Assembly (NCBI GenBank): GCA_902826865.1
Contig: CADEGN010000066.1
Location: 1 to 32,323 of the forward strand
Length of the DNA: 32,323 nt
Source: an uncultured Myxococcales bacterium
GTDB taxonomy: Bacteria; Myxococcota_A; Polyangia; Nannocystales; Nannocystaceae
Direction: 5' to 3'
This document shows positions 1 to 8,570 of this stretch, in pieces; the first letter of the stretch is position 1; every line of letters begins with the position of its first letter. Under the pieces are notes generated by a model that was not told where the DNA came from, did no database searches, and saw nothing but the letters and a program-made list of their open reading frames with translations. A program made the position numbers and the translations under genes.

Positions 1-1465
1 GGAAGAGTAGGGCGCCCATCACACTCAGGTAGACGACGAACTTCGAGAACTCGGGCGAAGCCATCGTGTAGAGCAGCGAGGTGAACACGTAGGCCAGGAA
101 GGCCTCGATCGCCGGCTCGACCGCCATCGACAGGAAGATGCCCGACAAGATGGTGGCGAAGATGAGCGCGCCGATCAGGCACAGCGCGGCGAGTAGCTCG
201 CGTCCGACCGATCGGAACACCTGCTTGACGACCTCGCCCGCGTTGGCCTGGCCACTCGCGACGCGGCCCGGAAGGCTGACGATCTCCATCACGACCGGCT
301 TAGTCGACAGCACGAACAGCACCACTGCGACGACCGTGAGCACGATCGGCAGGTAGCCGAACAGCGCGAACACGCCCTCGAATTGGCGGGCGATCGTCTT
401 GAAGATGGTGATGTCCTCGTTGATGCGCTGGATGTTCTCGAGCACGGCGAGCGGCAGGCTGTCCTGCTCGCCGCTGGCGACCTGCGCGAGCGGGGCCTCG
501 ATGAGCACCGGCCCGAGTTCGACGAGTTCCTCGACGTTGTCGTCGAGCACCTGAAAGCTGGCGTCGATGACCGCGACCTGTGGGTTCGCGATCGAAGAGA
601 GAGCGCCCTGTATGCTGCGCAGCAGCAGCAGCACGCGCGAGAAGAGGAAGACCACCACGACGCACACACCGGCGGCGAGCGCCGAGTACTTGAACAAGAG
701 CGCGTCCTGGCCGGGGTACTTCTTGCGCAGGCCCAGCGGCAGGAGCAGCAGCAGCAGGCCGCCCAGCGACAGGTAGCCGAGCACCGACGACATGGTCGCC
801 ATCTTGGCGTCCTGCTTCGCGGCGATTTTTTCCTCGAGGCGTTCGGCGACCTTCTCGCGCTGCGAGCGGAGGATGTCGCGCAGCAGCGCGAGGTAGTCCG
901 CCGCGCTCATGCCCGGGTGCGCCTCTGCCATCGTCTCGCCCTGCGGTTCTGCGCCCGCGGCGATCATCGCGTCGGCTTCGGCCGCCGAGAGCTGGCCGTC
1001 GGCGCCGGCGTAACGCGCGACGGCGGGGTCGGCCTCCAGCGGCTGGCCATCGGCGCCGAGGATCGGCTGGCCTCGTTCATCGATCGCGATCGGCTGGCCG
1101 TCGGCATCGACTACGGCAGCCTTGGGGTCGGCAGCGACAGGCTCGCCGTCGGCACGGATCTCGACCGGCTCGTCGTCGTCGGCCGCCTTCGCGTCGTCGT
1201 CGGCCTTCGCGTCGGCGTTCGCAGCGTCACCGGCCGGTGGCGCTGCGTCGCCTTCCACGGGCTCGCCGGCGTCGGGCTTCGCCTTCGCGGCTTCGATCGC
1301 GTGCGCGATGCACTCCTCTTCGGAATGCCCGGTTGCGACGCAGGCCTTCACGAGCGCGGGATCGATCTCGATCTCCGTGGCCCCGTCGGGCGGTGCGAGG
1401 TTGACGAGGGCGATGGGCGGCGTCGCGACCGCCCACGCGGCGAGGATCGTGGCGAGGATCGACAT
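1..1465 (-). CDS. Exported multi-pass membrane protein, unknown function (3' end cut by window)
   Basis: The minus-strand frame is open for 488 codons from the ATG at 1463-1465 to the left edge, so the C-terminus is missing. An AGGA ribosome site lies about 8 nt upstream of the start. Residues 1-19 look like a signal peptide. Residues 60-160 are acidic and Ala/Asp-rich, with repeated GQP motifs near 123, 132, 140 and 156. A charged, probably coiled-coil stretch follows at about 195-223. Hydrophobic segments sit near 229-246, 261-282, 365-386 and 424-447. Between the second and third is a soluble block of about 80 residues. I do not recognise the family. The layout suggests an inner-membrane envelope protein with a large extracytoplasmic N-terminal region. 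It is transcribed in the same direction as the sigma factor gene 345 bp upstream, too far to assume one operon. Confidence 0.8.
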   Translation of the reverse strand, partial: MSILATILAAWAVATPPIALVNLAPPDGATEIEIDPALVKACVATGHSEEECIAHAIEAAKAKPDAGEPVEGDAAPPAGDAANADAKADDDAKAADDDEPVEIRADGEPVAADPKAAVVDADGQPIAIDERGQPILGADGQPLEADPAVARYAGADGQLSAAEADAMIAAGAEPQGETMAEAHPGMSAADYLALLRDILRSQREKVAERLEEKIAAKQDAKMATMSSVLGYLSLGGLLLLLLPLGLRKKYPGQDALLFKYSALAAGVCVVVVFLFSRVLLLLRSIQGALSSIANPQVAVIDASFQVLDDNVEELVELGPVLIEAPLAQVASGEQDSLPLAVLENIQRINEDITIFKTIARQFEGVFALFGYLPIVLTVVAVVLFVLSTKPVVMEIVSLPGRVASGQANAGEVVKQVFRSVGRELLAALCLIGALIFATILSGIFLSMAVEPAIEAFLAYVFTSLLYTMASPEFSKFVVYLSVMGALLF

Positions 1466-1810
1466 TGGTTGTCCTGGCCCCGCTGCTTGAGCGAGGTGGG
1501 GGAGTTGTTGCGTTCTGCGTAGACGACGACGGCCGGCGCTATCTGTCGCGTCCCGTGGAGCTGCCCAGGGGGGCCCTGCACTGCCGCATCCGGCATCGCG
1601 ACAGACGCCGCCGGGTCTCGCCGCAGCTCCGCGCCCATGTGCGCGCACTCGCTGCCCTCGCTGGTGATAGTCCTCACCGCCGCAGACGTGGTGGTGCTTT
1701 CGTGGCGACCGGTGGCCGCGTTCGCGCTCGTGCCACACGCGCGACGCCATGTCCGGTGGGCGCGGTGAGTGTTGCATGCTGCCGGCGCCGCGATCGACGG
1801 GCTCCGGAGC
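1466..1810. other. Gene-free stretch between the sigma factor gene and the membrane-protein gene
   Basis: These 345 bp separate two minus-strand genes. Reading frames here have no ribosome site and only continue antisense noise from the neighbours. I see no tRNA, no repeat and no convincing sigma-70 promoter. A 10-bp palindrome, GCTCCGGAGC at 1801-1810, abuts the sigma factor stop codon but is too short to call a terminator. The promoter of the left-edge gene should lie here. Confidence 0.5.
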
Positions 1811-2425
1811 TCAAGATCCGGCGTCGACGCAGCCGCGCACCGCTTCGACCCAACTGTCGAACTCGGCGTCGGTGCCGAGGGCCGTCCCGTGGCCGGCTTC
1901 GATCTGCTCGACGCGCACGCGCAGCAGCGATCGCGCCCGCGCGAGCCGGCTGCGCACCGTGCCCTCGGGCACCGCCAGAATCCGCGCGAGCTCGGGGCCG
2001 GAGCAGGCCTCCCAGTAGTGCAGCTCGACGAGTACTTGCAGCTCGATCGGGAGCTGTCGCAGCGCCGCCAATAACACGCGATCGGTGGCGCGCTTGGCCT
2101 CGATCGTGCTCGGTGACGGATCGAGGTCCGCGACCGACACCTCGTGGGGCAAGAACTCCGGGCGACGGGCCCGCTTGCGGTAGTGCATGTAAAGCTGATC
2201 GCGCGCGACCACGAACAGGAACGTGCGGAACTCCCAGTCGATGGGAAAGCTCGCGCTGCGTTGGACGCAGGTCAGCAGCGTCTGTTGGATGAGGTCCTCT
2301 ACGCCGAGCCCGACCTTGGTGCGGAAAAACCGCGCGAGCGCGCCGAAGTGCCGCGAAATGAGCTGGTCGGCGGCAGCGAGATCGCCGCCGCGCCACTGGG
2401 CCAACAGCTCGCGATCGGTTTGCAA
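1811..2425 (-). CDS. ECF-type sigma-70 family RNA polymerase sigma factor
   Basis: This is a compact ECF sigma factor of 204 aa that would direct RNA polymerase to a specific promoter set. Region 2 spans about residues 20-90 and includes the DLIQQTLL helix (44-51) and the promoter-melting/-10 segment around FRTFLFVVARDQLYMHY. Region 4 spans about 112-170 and ends in a helix-turn-helix (GPELARILAVPEGTVRSRLARARSLLR, in part). No anti-sigma gene is adjacent. Instead a Ser/Thr kinase gene starts 33 bp away on the other strand, as in sigma groups controlled by phosphorylation. I chose the TTG at 2423-2425 because it gives the usual short ECF N-terminus (xQTDRELLAQW) and has a GAGA upstream. An in-frame GTG at 2455 would add ten residues. 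The ATG in between is out of frame. Family is certain; start and regulation are not. Confidence 0.9.
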   Translation of the reverse strand: MQTDRELLAQWRGGDLAAADQLISRHFGALARFFRTKVGLGVEDLIQQTLLTCVQRSASFPIDWEFRTFLFVVARDQLYMHYRKRARRPEFLPHEVSVADLDPSPSTIEAKRATDRVLLAALRQLPIELQVLVELHYWEACSGPELARILAVPEGTVRSRLARARSLLRVRVEQIEAGHGTALGTDAEFDSWVEAVRGCVDAGS

Positions 2426-2437
2426 CGCGATCTCAAC

Positions 2438-2448
2438 ATACCAGGTAT
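2438..2448. promoter_or_regulatory. Palindrome between the divergent sigma and kinase start codons
   Basis: ATACCAGGTAT is a palindrome of 5-bp arms around a central A, in an AT-richer patch of the roughly 33-bp gap between the two start codons. On the minus strand the overlapping TGGTATGTT resembles an extended -10 element. It is a candidate operator or core promoter for one or both genes. If the sigma factor starts at the GTG at 2455, the site lies inside its coding region. Confidence 0.3.
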
Positions 2449-2458
2449 CCTCCACTCG

Positions 2459-5203
2459 ATGTCGGTCGAAGGACCGTCGCTGCTGGATGCGCGCATCGCC
2501 GCCGCCCGCGGCCGGCCCACCGACTCGATAGGGGCCGCCGACGACGTCGAGACCCGGCGGCTGCGGGCAGCCGTGCGCACGGGCCTGCTCGGGACGCGCG
2601 AGCAGGTCGAGCTCGGGCGGTTCACGCTCGAAGCCCCGCTCGGCGCCGGCGGAATGGGCGTGGTGTATCGCGCACACGATCGCGAGCTCGACCGGAGCGT
2701 CGCGATCAAGCTGCTGCACAGGCGACTGCCCGACGTTAGGCTGCGCAATGAAGCACGGGCGTTGGCCAGGCTCGATCATCCCAACATCGTGCGGGTCTAC
2801 GACGTCGGGACCCACGAGGGTCGGACGTTTCTGGTAATGCAGCTGGTCGAAGGGCACTGTCTCGCGTCCGTGATTACACGCGAACGGCCGCCGCTCGCGG
2901 CCCGGCTGCGCGCCTTCGCGGCCGCCGCTGCCGGCCTCCAGGCCGCCCATCGCCGCGGGATCGTCCACCGCGACTTCAAGGCCGCCAACGTCCTCGTCGG
3001 TGACGACGGCATTGTACGCGTGGCCGACTTCGGATTGGCCTGCCCCGACGACGACTCCAACGCGGCGCGCGCCGTGGTCGGAACCCTGGCCTATGCTTCA
3101 CCGGAGCAGCGTCGCGGCGAGGCGGTCGACGTCCGCGCGGATGTGTACGCGTTTTCCACTTCGCTGTACGAGGCGGTGTATGACCGCCTGCCGGATCGCG
3201 ACGACCTCGTGTTCCCGCGGCGCCCACGGATCAGCCGCGCGCTGCGCGAAGCCCTACGCGCAGGTCTGTGCGCCGACGTGGAGGGCCGCTCGCCCGATCT
3301 GACGCGGATCGGCGTGGCGCTCGACACAGCCGGCCAGCATTGGCGACGCTCGGCGCCGACGTGGTTCGCCGCCGCCCTAGTGATTGCGACCGCAACGGTG
3401 GCCTACGCGGCGCCGGCGTCGTCGCGCTCGTCGTGGTGTTTGGCGCAGCGCGGCGCAGCGGCGGCCATCGTGCCCGGCCGCCAACACGTCGACGCAGCGC
3501 TGGCCACGGTCGATCGACCATGGGCCCCCGCGGTCGCACGGCGCGTGCTCGCCGAGATCGATGGCTACACCGAGCGGCTCGAAGACGCCTGGTCGCAGGC
3601 GTGCGTCGCTGACACGCACGGGGCCGTCGCGGAGTGCCTGCGCAGCCAGGAGCGAGCACTGGGCGCCGTGGTCGAGCAACTCAAGGCCGGCGACGCCACG
3701 GTGCTTCTGCACGCGTCCGAAGCGATCGCCAGCCTCGAGCAACCTGCCCGGTGCCTCGCCGACGACGATGGTGCTGGCCAGCGCGATGCCCCTCACTTCT
3801 CCGAGATCCGCGCGCGCGCTCGTCTCGCGCTGAGCCTCGAAAGCACCGAGGCTGCGGAGCTCGCCGCGAACGAGCTCCTCGATGTGGGCCGTCGCGAGCG
3901 TGCGGATGGAATCGAGGCCGAGGCCCTGCTGCGTCTGGGCGGAGTCGCGCGCCTACGGGGCCGCAGCAGCGAAGCGTGGCAGCAGCTCGAAGCCGCGTAC
4001 TTTCTCGCGTCTGCTGCCGACCGTCCACGCGTCGCGATCGAGTCCGCTGCCGGCCTCTTGCACCTCGCCGCCACGGATCCGCACCGTCTCGACGATGGCC
4101 AGCGATGGGCACGGCACGCTCACAGTGAGCTCGCGCGCGCGGGCCACGACCCGTTGCTGCTGTCAGTCCTGCGCAACGACGAAGGTAGCCTGCATCGTGC
4201 GCGCGGCGAGTTCGACGCCGCCCTTGTTGCCTACCGCGACGCGGAGCAGACGCGCCGAGACCTGGTGCCGCTCCCGGACCAACGGGTCGGGCTGTTCATG
4301 CAGAACCGGGCCAACGTGCTGTTCGACTTGGGCCGCAAGGACGATGGCCTGCAGACGCTGCGCGCGGGCGTCGAGATGCAGGAGGCGGCCCTGGGCGTCG
4401 ATCACCCGGCGCTGGCGCAGGGCTACAACAACCTCGGCGCTGCCTACATGTCCGTCGGCGATCTCGAGCGCGCCGACGAATACTTGCAGCGGGCGATGCG
4501 GTCGTTCGCCGAAGCCCTCGGCGAACGCCACCCGCAGGTCGCACGCGTCCTCAGCAACCTCGGCTCGCTCGCCATCGATCGTGGTGCCCCGACCGCCGCG
4601 CTCTCCCACCACCAACGCGCCCTCGAGCTGTTGGAGTCGGCGCTTGGGCCCGACCACCTCGACGTCGCGATCGCGCTGGGCAACCTCGCCACCGCGCAAC
4701 AACAGCTGGAGATGTGGAGCGATGCCCGCGCGTCGCTGGCCCGTTCGCTCGCGATCCGGACGGCGGTCTTCGGTCCCAAGCACGCCAAGCTCGTCGCGCC
4801 CCTGCTGCGACTGGCCGCCGTCGAGGTCGCCGTGGCCGACCCGCGCGAGGCGCTGCGGCACACCGACGCGGCGTGGGCGATCGCCGAGAGCGACGCGCAC
4901 CGAAACCAGGCGCAGCGGGCCGCGATTCTCGCCCGCCGCGCCGCCGTCGCACTCGCACTGGGTCGGCACGACGAGGCCATCGAGCTGGCGTCCCGCGTCT
5001 CCCAGCTGCAGGACGCGAGCGACCTCGACGCGGCCGATCACGCCGAGGCGTTGTTCGTCCTGGCGCGCGCGCTGCGTAATCGTGATCCGTCGGCGTCACG
5101 CTCCAATGAGTACGCCGTGCGTGCGCGGGCGTTGTTCGCGGGTCTCGGACCACGCCATGACGCCGTGGTGATCGCGATCGACGGGTTTCTCGCCGGCGCC
5201 TAA
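2459..5203 (+). CDS. Membrane Ser/Thr protein kinase with C-terminal tetratricopeptide repeats
   Basis: The protein has 914 aa and is a Hanks-type (PknB-like) kinase. The glycine loop GAGGMG is at about 62-67, the ATP-anchoring Lys at 84 (VAIK), the catalytic HRD at 170-172 with K174 and N177, DFG at 190-192 and SPE at 214-216, so it should be active. One hydrophobic segment at about 302-320 probably crosses the inner membrane. The remaining 590 residues are helical, with clear TPR units around the YNNLGAAYMSVGDLERADEYL stretch and its neighbours, probably a sensor or scaffold outside the cytoplasm. The chosen ATG lies just past the divergent sigma gene. The frame is open further upstream, but that part is antisense to the sigma coding region. 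No good Shine-Dalgarno precedes the ATG. The catalytic loop has HRDFK rather than the commoner HRDLK. The sigma factor next door is the obvious candidate substrate, which is inference. Confidence 0.93.
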   Translation: MSVEGPSLLDARIAAARGRPTDSIGAADDVETRRLRAAVRTGLLGTREQVELGRFTLEAPLGAGGMGVVYRAHDRELDRSVAIKLLHRRLPDVRLRNEARALARLDHPNIVRVYDVGTHEGRTFLVMQLVEGHCLASVITRERPPLAARLRAFAAAAAGLQAAHRRGIVHRDFKAANVLVGDDGIVRVADFGLACPDDDSNAARAVVGTLAYASPEQRRGEAVDVRADVYAFSTSLYEAVYDRLPDRDDLVFPRRPRISRALREALRAGLCADVEGRSPDLTRIGVALDTAGQHWRRSAPTWFAAALVIATATVAYAAPASSRSSWCLAQRGAAAAIVPGRQHVDAALATVDRPWAPAVARRVLAEIDGYTERLEDAWSQACVADTHGAVAECLRSQERALGAVVEQLKAGDATVLLHASEAIASLEQPARCLADDDGAGQRDAPHFSEIRARARLALSLESTEAAELAANELLDVGRRERADGIEAEALLRLGGVARLRGRSSEAWQQLEAAYFLASAADRPRVAIESAAGLLHLAATDPHRLDDGQRWARHAHSELARAGHDPLLLSVLRNDEGSLHRARGEFDAALVAYRDAEQTRRDLVPLPDQRVGLFMQNRANVLFDLGRKDDGLQTLRAGVEMQEAALGVDHPALAQGYNNLGAAYMSVGDLERADEYLQRAMRSFAEALGERHPQVARVLSNLGSLAIDRGAPTAALSHHQRALELLESALGPDHLDVAIALGNLATAQQQLEMWSDARASLARSLAIRTAVFGPKHAKLVAPLLRLAAVEVAVADPREALRHTDAAWAIAESDAHRNQAQRAAILARRAAVALALGRHDEAIELASRVSQLQDASDLDAADHAEALFVLARALRNRDPSASRSNEYAVRARALFAGLGPRHDAVVIAIDGFLAGA

Positions 5204-5209
5204 GCGAAC

Positions 5210-5767
5210 TCAAGACGCCTCGTATCGCGCCTCGTGTTGTTCCTCGCGTTGGCGTACGACCGCGACGAACGCCGGCAGCGCTGGCCCTCCGACCTCGGTG
5301 GCGCCGATGAGCTCTACCCGTGAAGGGTTGAACGCAGCCAGGGTCAGCATGCCGACCGCGTGACAGCGCGGGCAGGCTTCCAGCGAGATCTGCACGTGGC
5401 GCTCCGCGGGGCTGCCGACCGGCAGCGTCGCCAACAAGCCTGCATTGAGGCTGCCGCAGGCCTGTCGCACGAGCTCGGTGGCATCGACGGGAAAGAACGC
5501 CATGCTTGGGTCGAGCGAGGCGTTGCAGCGGGCACACTTGTGCTGCCGCAGCGAGAAGAGACACATGCCCATGCCAGCGAGCGCGACCACGCCGCCGACG
5601 GCGGCTACGACGATGGGCGGCAGCGGGATACGCATGATCGTGAGGGTGTAGCCGGTCATCAAGGTCGCGATCGCGGCGCCGATGCCGATCGCGAGCAACC
5701 CGAGTCCGCCGAGCAGCGACTTGGGGTCGACACCTTTTCCGAGGTTCGAGGGGGTTTGGTTGGCCAT
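5210..5767 (-). CDS. Small two-TM membrane protein with paired CxxC motifs, unknown function
   Basis: A 185-aa protein starting at an ATG with GGGATGAG just upstream. Two hydrophobic segments (about 19-40 and 52-72) anchor it in the membrane. The remaining 110 residues carry CARC at 78-81 and CPRC at 132-135 plus a lone Cys104. Two CxxC pairs about 50 residues apart could bind one zinc ion (zinc-ribbon-like) or be redox-active; the sequence does not decide. The gene converges on the kinase gene with only 6 bp between stop codons, and follows the lipoprotein gene (5953-7287) by 185 bp on the same strand. The intervening DNA has an AT-rich patch with a run of six T on the plus strand at 5819-5824, which may be part of a promoter for this gene. 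I do not recognise the family. Confidence 0.8.
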   Translation of the reverse strand: MANQTPSNLGKGVDPKSLLGGLGLLAIGIGAAIATLMTGYTLTIMRIPLPPIVVAAVGGVVALAGMGMCLFSLRQHKCARCNASLDPSMAFFPVDATELVRQACGSLNAGLLATLPVGSPAERHVQISLEACPRCHAVGMLTLAAFNPSRVELIGATEVGGPALPAFVAVVRQREEQHEARYEAS

Positions 5768-5952
5768 CTCATCCCGCTACACTGCGCGACGCGGCCGATC
5801 GATCGCGGGTGCGTGCGATTTTTTCTTGATACCGGCTGTACCCAGAGGCAGCGTCCTTAGGCTCGAGCAGCGGGTGCGCGACCGCCGACCGCGCCACCGA
5901 CCACCAGGATCGGCAACGCCGCCGCGGCGCGAGCCGGGCCCCCATGATCGCG

Positions 5953-7287
5953 CTACTTCAGGCGCACGCGGATCCCGTGGCCGTCGGCGGTGTCCTGGCC
6001 CAGGGCGTCGATGTTCGAGATCGGTACGACGGAGGTGAGGCTGCCGTCCTTGCCGTTGTCGGACACCGAGAACACCGCGAGGCCTGCCTGCGAGCCCACG
6101 GACACGTGCGGGTCTCCCGACAGCGGCAGGGGCCCCCGCAAGCTGGCGTACACGCGGTCGCCCGAGGGGTTGACGTCGAGCAGATCGGGCGTGAGCTTGT
6201 TCGGGTCGTCGGGGCCGTCGTTGAACTCGATCACGTGCTCGCGCTCAAGCTCCTCGGCGTCATAGGTGGTCATGAGGCCCAGCCCCCGATCGGCGACCCA
6301 TAGGTACTTCGTGTTCGCGCCGCCCGCCGGCGTGACGCCATGGGCGTCGCGGCCATCGGCGTCGTCGCTCTCGACGATCACCGGCGCAGGCGTGTTGGGT
6401 AGGTTGGCGGCCGAGAAGCCGTCGACCGGGAACGCATAGACCGCGTAGCTGTACAGGTTGCCCGTTGTCCCGCCACCGGACGTGATGAAGACGGTGTCGT
6501 GCACGATGGCGCCGCCGCAGCCGTTGGGCGCGACGTGATCCAGGTCGTACTCGGCGACGATGCTCATCGGGGTGGTCGAGGGATCGACGACGAACATGCC
6601 GCCGCCGCGCAGCGTCACGATGACCTGGCCGTTGGGCAGCGGCACCGGGCAGATCGGCGCGTTGTCGGGCCGGACGCCGGCGGCTTGGCACGGCGCCCCG
6701 CTGGGGGTGACGCAGTTGGCAAGGTCGATCGTCGCCGCGGCGTCCTGCGAGAACGCCTCGTTGCCGTAGTCGCTGGCGATGCGCTCGAGCTTCTTGCCGT
6801 TCTGATTGGCGACGACGATGTGGGCGTCATTCGCCGTCGGGAAGGCAGCGTGGGCCTGCCGCGCCCCGCCGGTGCCCAGCTCGGTGCGGAAGCACGCCAG
6901 CGGTTCGCGGCTCGGGGCGTCGAACACGACGACGTGACCGGAGGTCACGAACGACAGGATGCCGTAGTCGCCGGTGCTGTTGAACAGCATCATGTGTGGC
7001 CGCGCCGGGTTCGCGCCGGTGCTCGCGTGGCACAGCGCCGCCGCGGCGCCGTCGAGCGGGACCACCTCGGCCACCGCGTCGGACGCGTGGGCGCCCTCGA
7101 GGTCGTGGCCGTCAAAGATGTGGATCGCGCCGCCGAATGTCTGGCCGAAGCTATTGGATTGGTCGACGAGCCACACCTCGAAATCGTCACCCTCGCCGTT
7201 GCCCGAGCCTTCGTCGATCGGACCGCACGCCGGTAGCAGCGCAAAGAGTAGAAGGGTGCGAAGGAGCGTTCGGTGATGCGCGTTCAT
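5953..7287 (-). CDS. Lipoprotein with beta-propeller-like repeats
   Basis: A 444-aa exported protein. The N-terminus has a basic start, a hydrophobic stretch and LLPAC, with the probable lipidated Cys at 21, then a short acidic/Gly spacer. The rest is rich in beta-strand patterns typical of YncE/lactonase-like propellers, such as GGAIHIFDG, GHVVVFDAP, GMFVVDPST, YLWVADRGLG, GDRVYASLRGP and GLAVFSVSD. Several Cys probably form disulfides. No catalytic motif is visible, so this is likely a surface or periplasmic binding protein. The frame starts at the ATG at 7285-7287 and is divergent from the dehydrogenase gene, leaving 284 bp that should hold both promoters. The propeller assignment rests on strand periodicity and these motifs, not an alignment. 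Confidence 0.85.
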   Translation of the reverse strand: MNAHHRTLLRTLLLFALLPACGPIDEGSGNGEGDDFEVWLVDQSNSFGQTFGGAIHIFDGHDLEGAHASDAVAEVVPLDGAAAALCHASTGANPARPHMMLFNSTGDYGILSFVTSGHVVVFDAPSREPLACFRTELGTGGARQAHAAFPTANDAHIVVANQNGKKLERIASDYGNEAFSQDAAATIDLANCVTPSGAPCQAAGVRPDNAPICPVPLPNGQVIVTLRGGGMFVVDPSTTPMSIVAEYDLDHVAPNGCGGAIVHDTVFITSGGGTTGNLYSYAVYAFPVDGFSAANLPNTPAPVIVESDDADGRDAHGVTPAGGANTKYLWVADRGLGLMTTYDAEELEREHVIEFNDGPDDPNKLTPDLLDVNPSGDRVYASLRGPLPLSGDPHVSVGSQAGLAVFSVSDNGKDGSLTSVVPISNIDALGQDTADGHGIRVRLK

Positions 7288-7571
7288 GTTCAGGGTCTGG
7301 CGCCGGGACCGTGCCGCCGAGCGCTGGGGATGTCAACCGCGGGAATCCGAGGTGCGCCGCCGAAGCGCGACGCGGAGGTGGTGGAGGGATCGCGGGGGCC
7401 TGTGTCGTCACATTTCGAGGAACCACGCGCCTTTGTTCGGAGACGTCGACCTCGACGCGGATACGTTCGTCGCATTGCGTGTAACGACGGACCCGTCGCG
7501 CGCGCGCCCGCCACCGGCCGTGGTGCTGAGCACAGCTCGCCGGCGCCGAGGGTTCCTGCTACCAGTAGTCG

Positions 7572-8432
7572 ATGCAGAGCCTATCGGGAAAGGTCGCCGT
7601 GATCACAGGAGCTGCCGAGGGGATCGGCCGCGCGATGGCCATGCGCGCCCATGCGGCAGGCATGAAGCTGGTGATCGCCGACATCGACCAAGAACGACTC
7701 TCGCACACCGCGGCTGAACTGGAGGCGCGCGGTGCCGAAGTGCTTGCTCGACGCGTCGATGTATCCCAGGCCGACGACGTCGACGCCCTGGCCGAGGCGG
7801 CGTTCGCCTGTTTCACCGACGTGCACTTGCTGGTCAACAACGCCGGTGTCGCCGTGGCCAAGTCGGCGTGGGAAACGTCCATCTCCGATTGGACATGGGT
7901 GCTTGGCGTCAACCTCTACGGCGTGATTCATGGCCTGCGCGCGTTCTTGCCGACCATGCTCGAGCGCAGGCAACCCGGACATGTGGTTAACGTCGCCTCG
8001 ATCGCGGGCTTGATCTCAGCGCCCGGCATGGCCGCGTACAACGTGAGCAAGCACGGCGTGGTGACCCTGTCGGAGGGACTGCACCACGACCTGCGCCTGC
8101 GTAACGCCGCCGTCGGCGTGTCGGTGTTGTGCCCGGCTTGGGTCCGCACACGGATCGCCGAATCCGAGCGCAATCGCGAACCCGACGAGCGGACCAAACC
8201 CAGCGAACAGAGCCCGATCGCCGCCAAGGCGGCCAACGCCATCGCCGAGGCCGTCGAAGCCGGCCTTCCCCCCGAACGGGTGGCCGATCACACCTTCGTC
8301 GCCATCGCCGAGGGTCGATTCTACATCCTCACCCATCCCGAGACCGGCCCATTGGTCCGCTCGCGCCTCGAGGACATCTTGGAGGATCGCCTCCCCACGC
8401 CGCCAGCCATGGGATTTCCGCGCAGGGCGTGA
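7572..8432 (+). CDS. Short-chain dehydrogenase/reductase (classical SDR)
   Basis: A 286-aa NAD(P)-dependent oxidoreductase with a Rossmann fold. The cofactor-binding TGAAEGIG is at 12-19. Asp37 at the end of the second strand suggests NAD(H) preference, which is a family rule. NNAG is at 89-92, and the catalytic Asn114, Ser143, Tyr156 and Lys160 (YNVSK) are all present, so the enzyme should be active. The C-terminal third is somewhat longer than in a minimal 250-aa SDR and carries a Lys/Ala-rich helix and a variable substrate loop, so the substrate cannot be predicted. No strong ribosome site precedes the ATG. The following sigma-fusion gene starts 12 or 138 bp downstream depending on the start chosen there, so co-transcription is possible. 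Confidence 0.92.
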   Translation: MQSLSGKVAVITGAAEGIGRAMAMRAHAAGMKLVIADIDQERLSHTAAELEARGAEVLARRVDVSQADDVDALAEAAFACFTDVHLLVNNAGVAVAKSAWETSISDWTWVLGVNLYGVIHGLRAFLPTMLERRQPGHVVNVASIAGLISAPGMAAYNVSKHGVVTLSEGLHHDLRLRNAAVGVSVLCPAWVRTRIAESERNREPDERTKPSEQSPIAAKAANAIAEAVEAGLPPERVADHTFVAIAEGRFYILTHPETGPLVRSRLEDILEDRLPTPPAMGFPRRA

Positions 8433-8562
8433 GCGTCGCCGGACATGTCGGACGAGGGTTCGTCAGCGGAGAACGACGTTGTTGACCACTCCGGAGGTGT
8501 TTCGGCCATGGTCGACGAAATCGCCGACACCTCCACTCCACTTTTGCCGCCCCGCGACAACC

Positions 8563-8568
8563 AAGGGG
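8563..8568 (+). promoter_or_regulatory. Ribosome binding site that decides the start of the sigma-fusion gene
   Basis: AAGGGG lies 2 nt before the ATG at 8571, whereas the in-frame ATG at 8445 has no Shine-Dalgarno. The in-frame ATG at 8508 has only a GGAGG placed too far upstream, inside a possible hairpin (arms 8493-8500 and 8527-8534). The 8571 start also removes a 42-residue tail with no sigma-factor features. Confidence 0.5.
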
Positions 8569-8570
8569 CG

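Noticed and set aside
383..1522. Long plus-strand open frame of 379 codons
   Set aside because: It is antisense to the membrane-protein gene, rich in Arg/Gly/Asp, and has no ribosome site or recognisable domain. The minus strand shows clear TM helices and a signal peptide.
2144..2458. N-terminal extension of the kinase gene
   Set aside because: The open frame upstream of 2459 is antisense to sigma region 2. The extension has no domain, while the ATG at 2459 gives a normal kinase N-terminus.
2456..2968. Upstream extension of the sigma factor frame on the minus strand
   Set aside because: It runs antisense through the kinase glycine loop and catalytic lysine region and shows no domain of its own.
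5802..5824. Hairpin plus T-run on the plus strand (ATCGC...GCGAT, TTTTTT)
   Set aside because: The stem is only 5 bp and no plus-strand gene ends within 600 bp. The AT-rich patch is more likely promoter DNA for the minus-strand gene.
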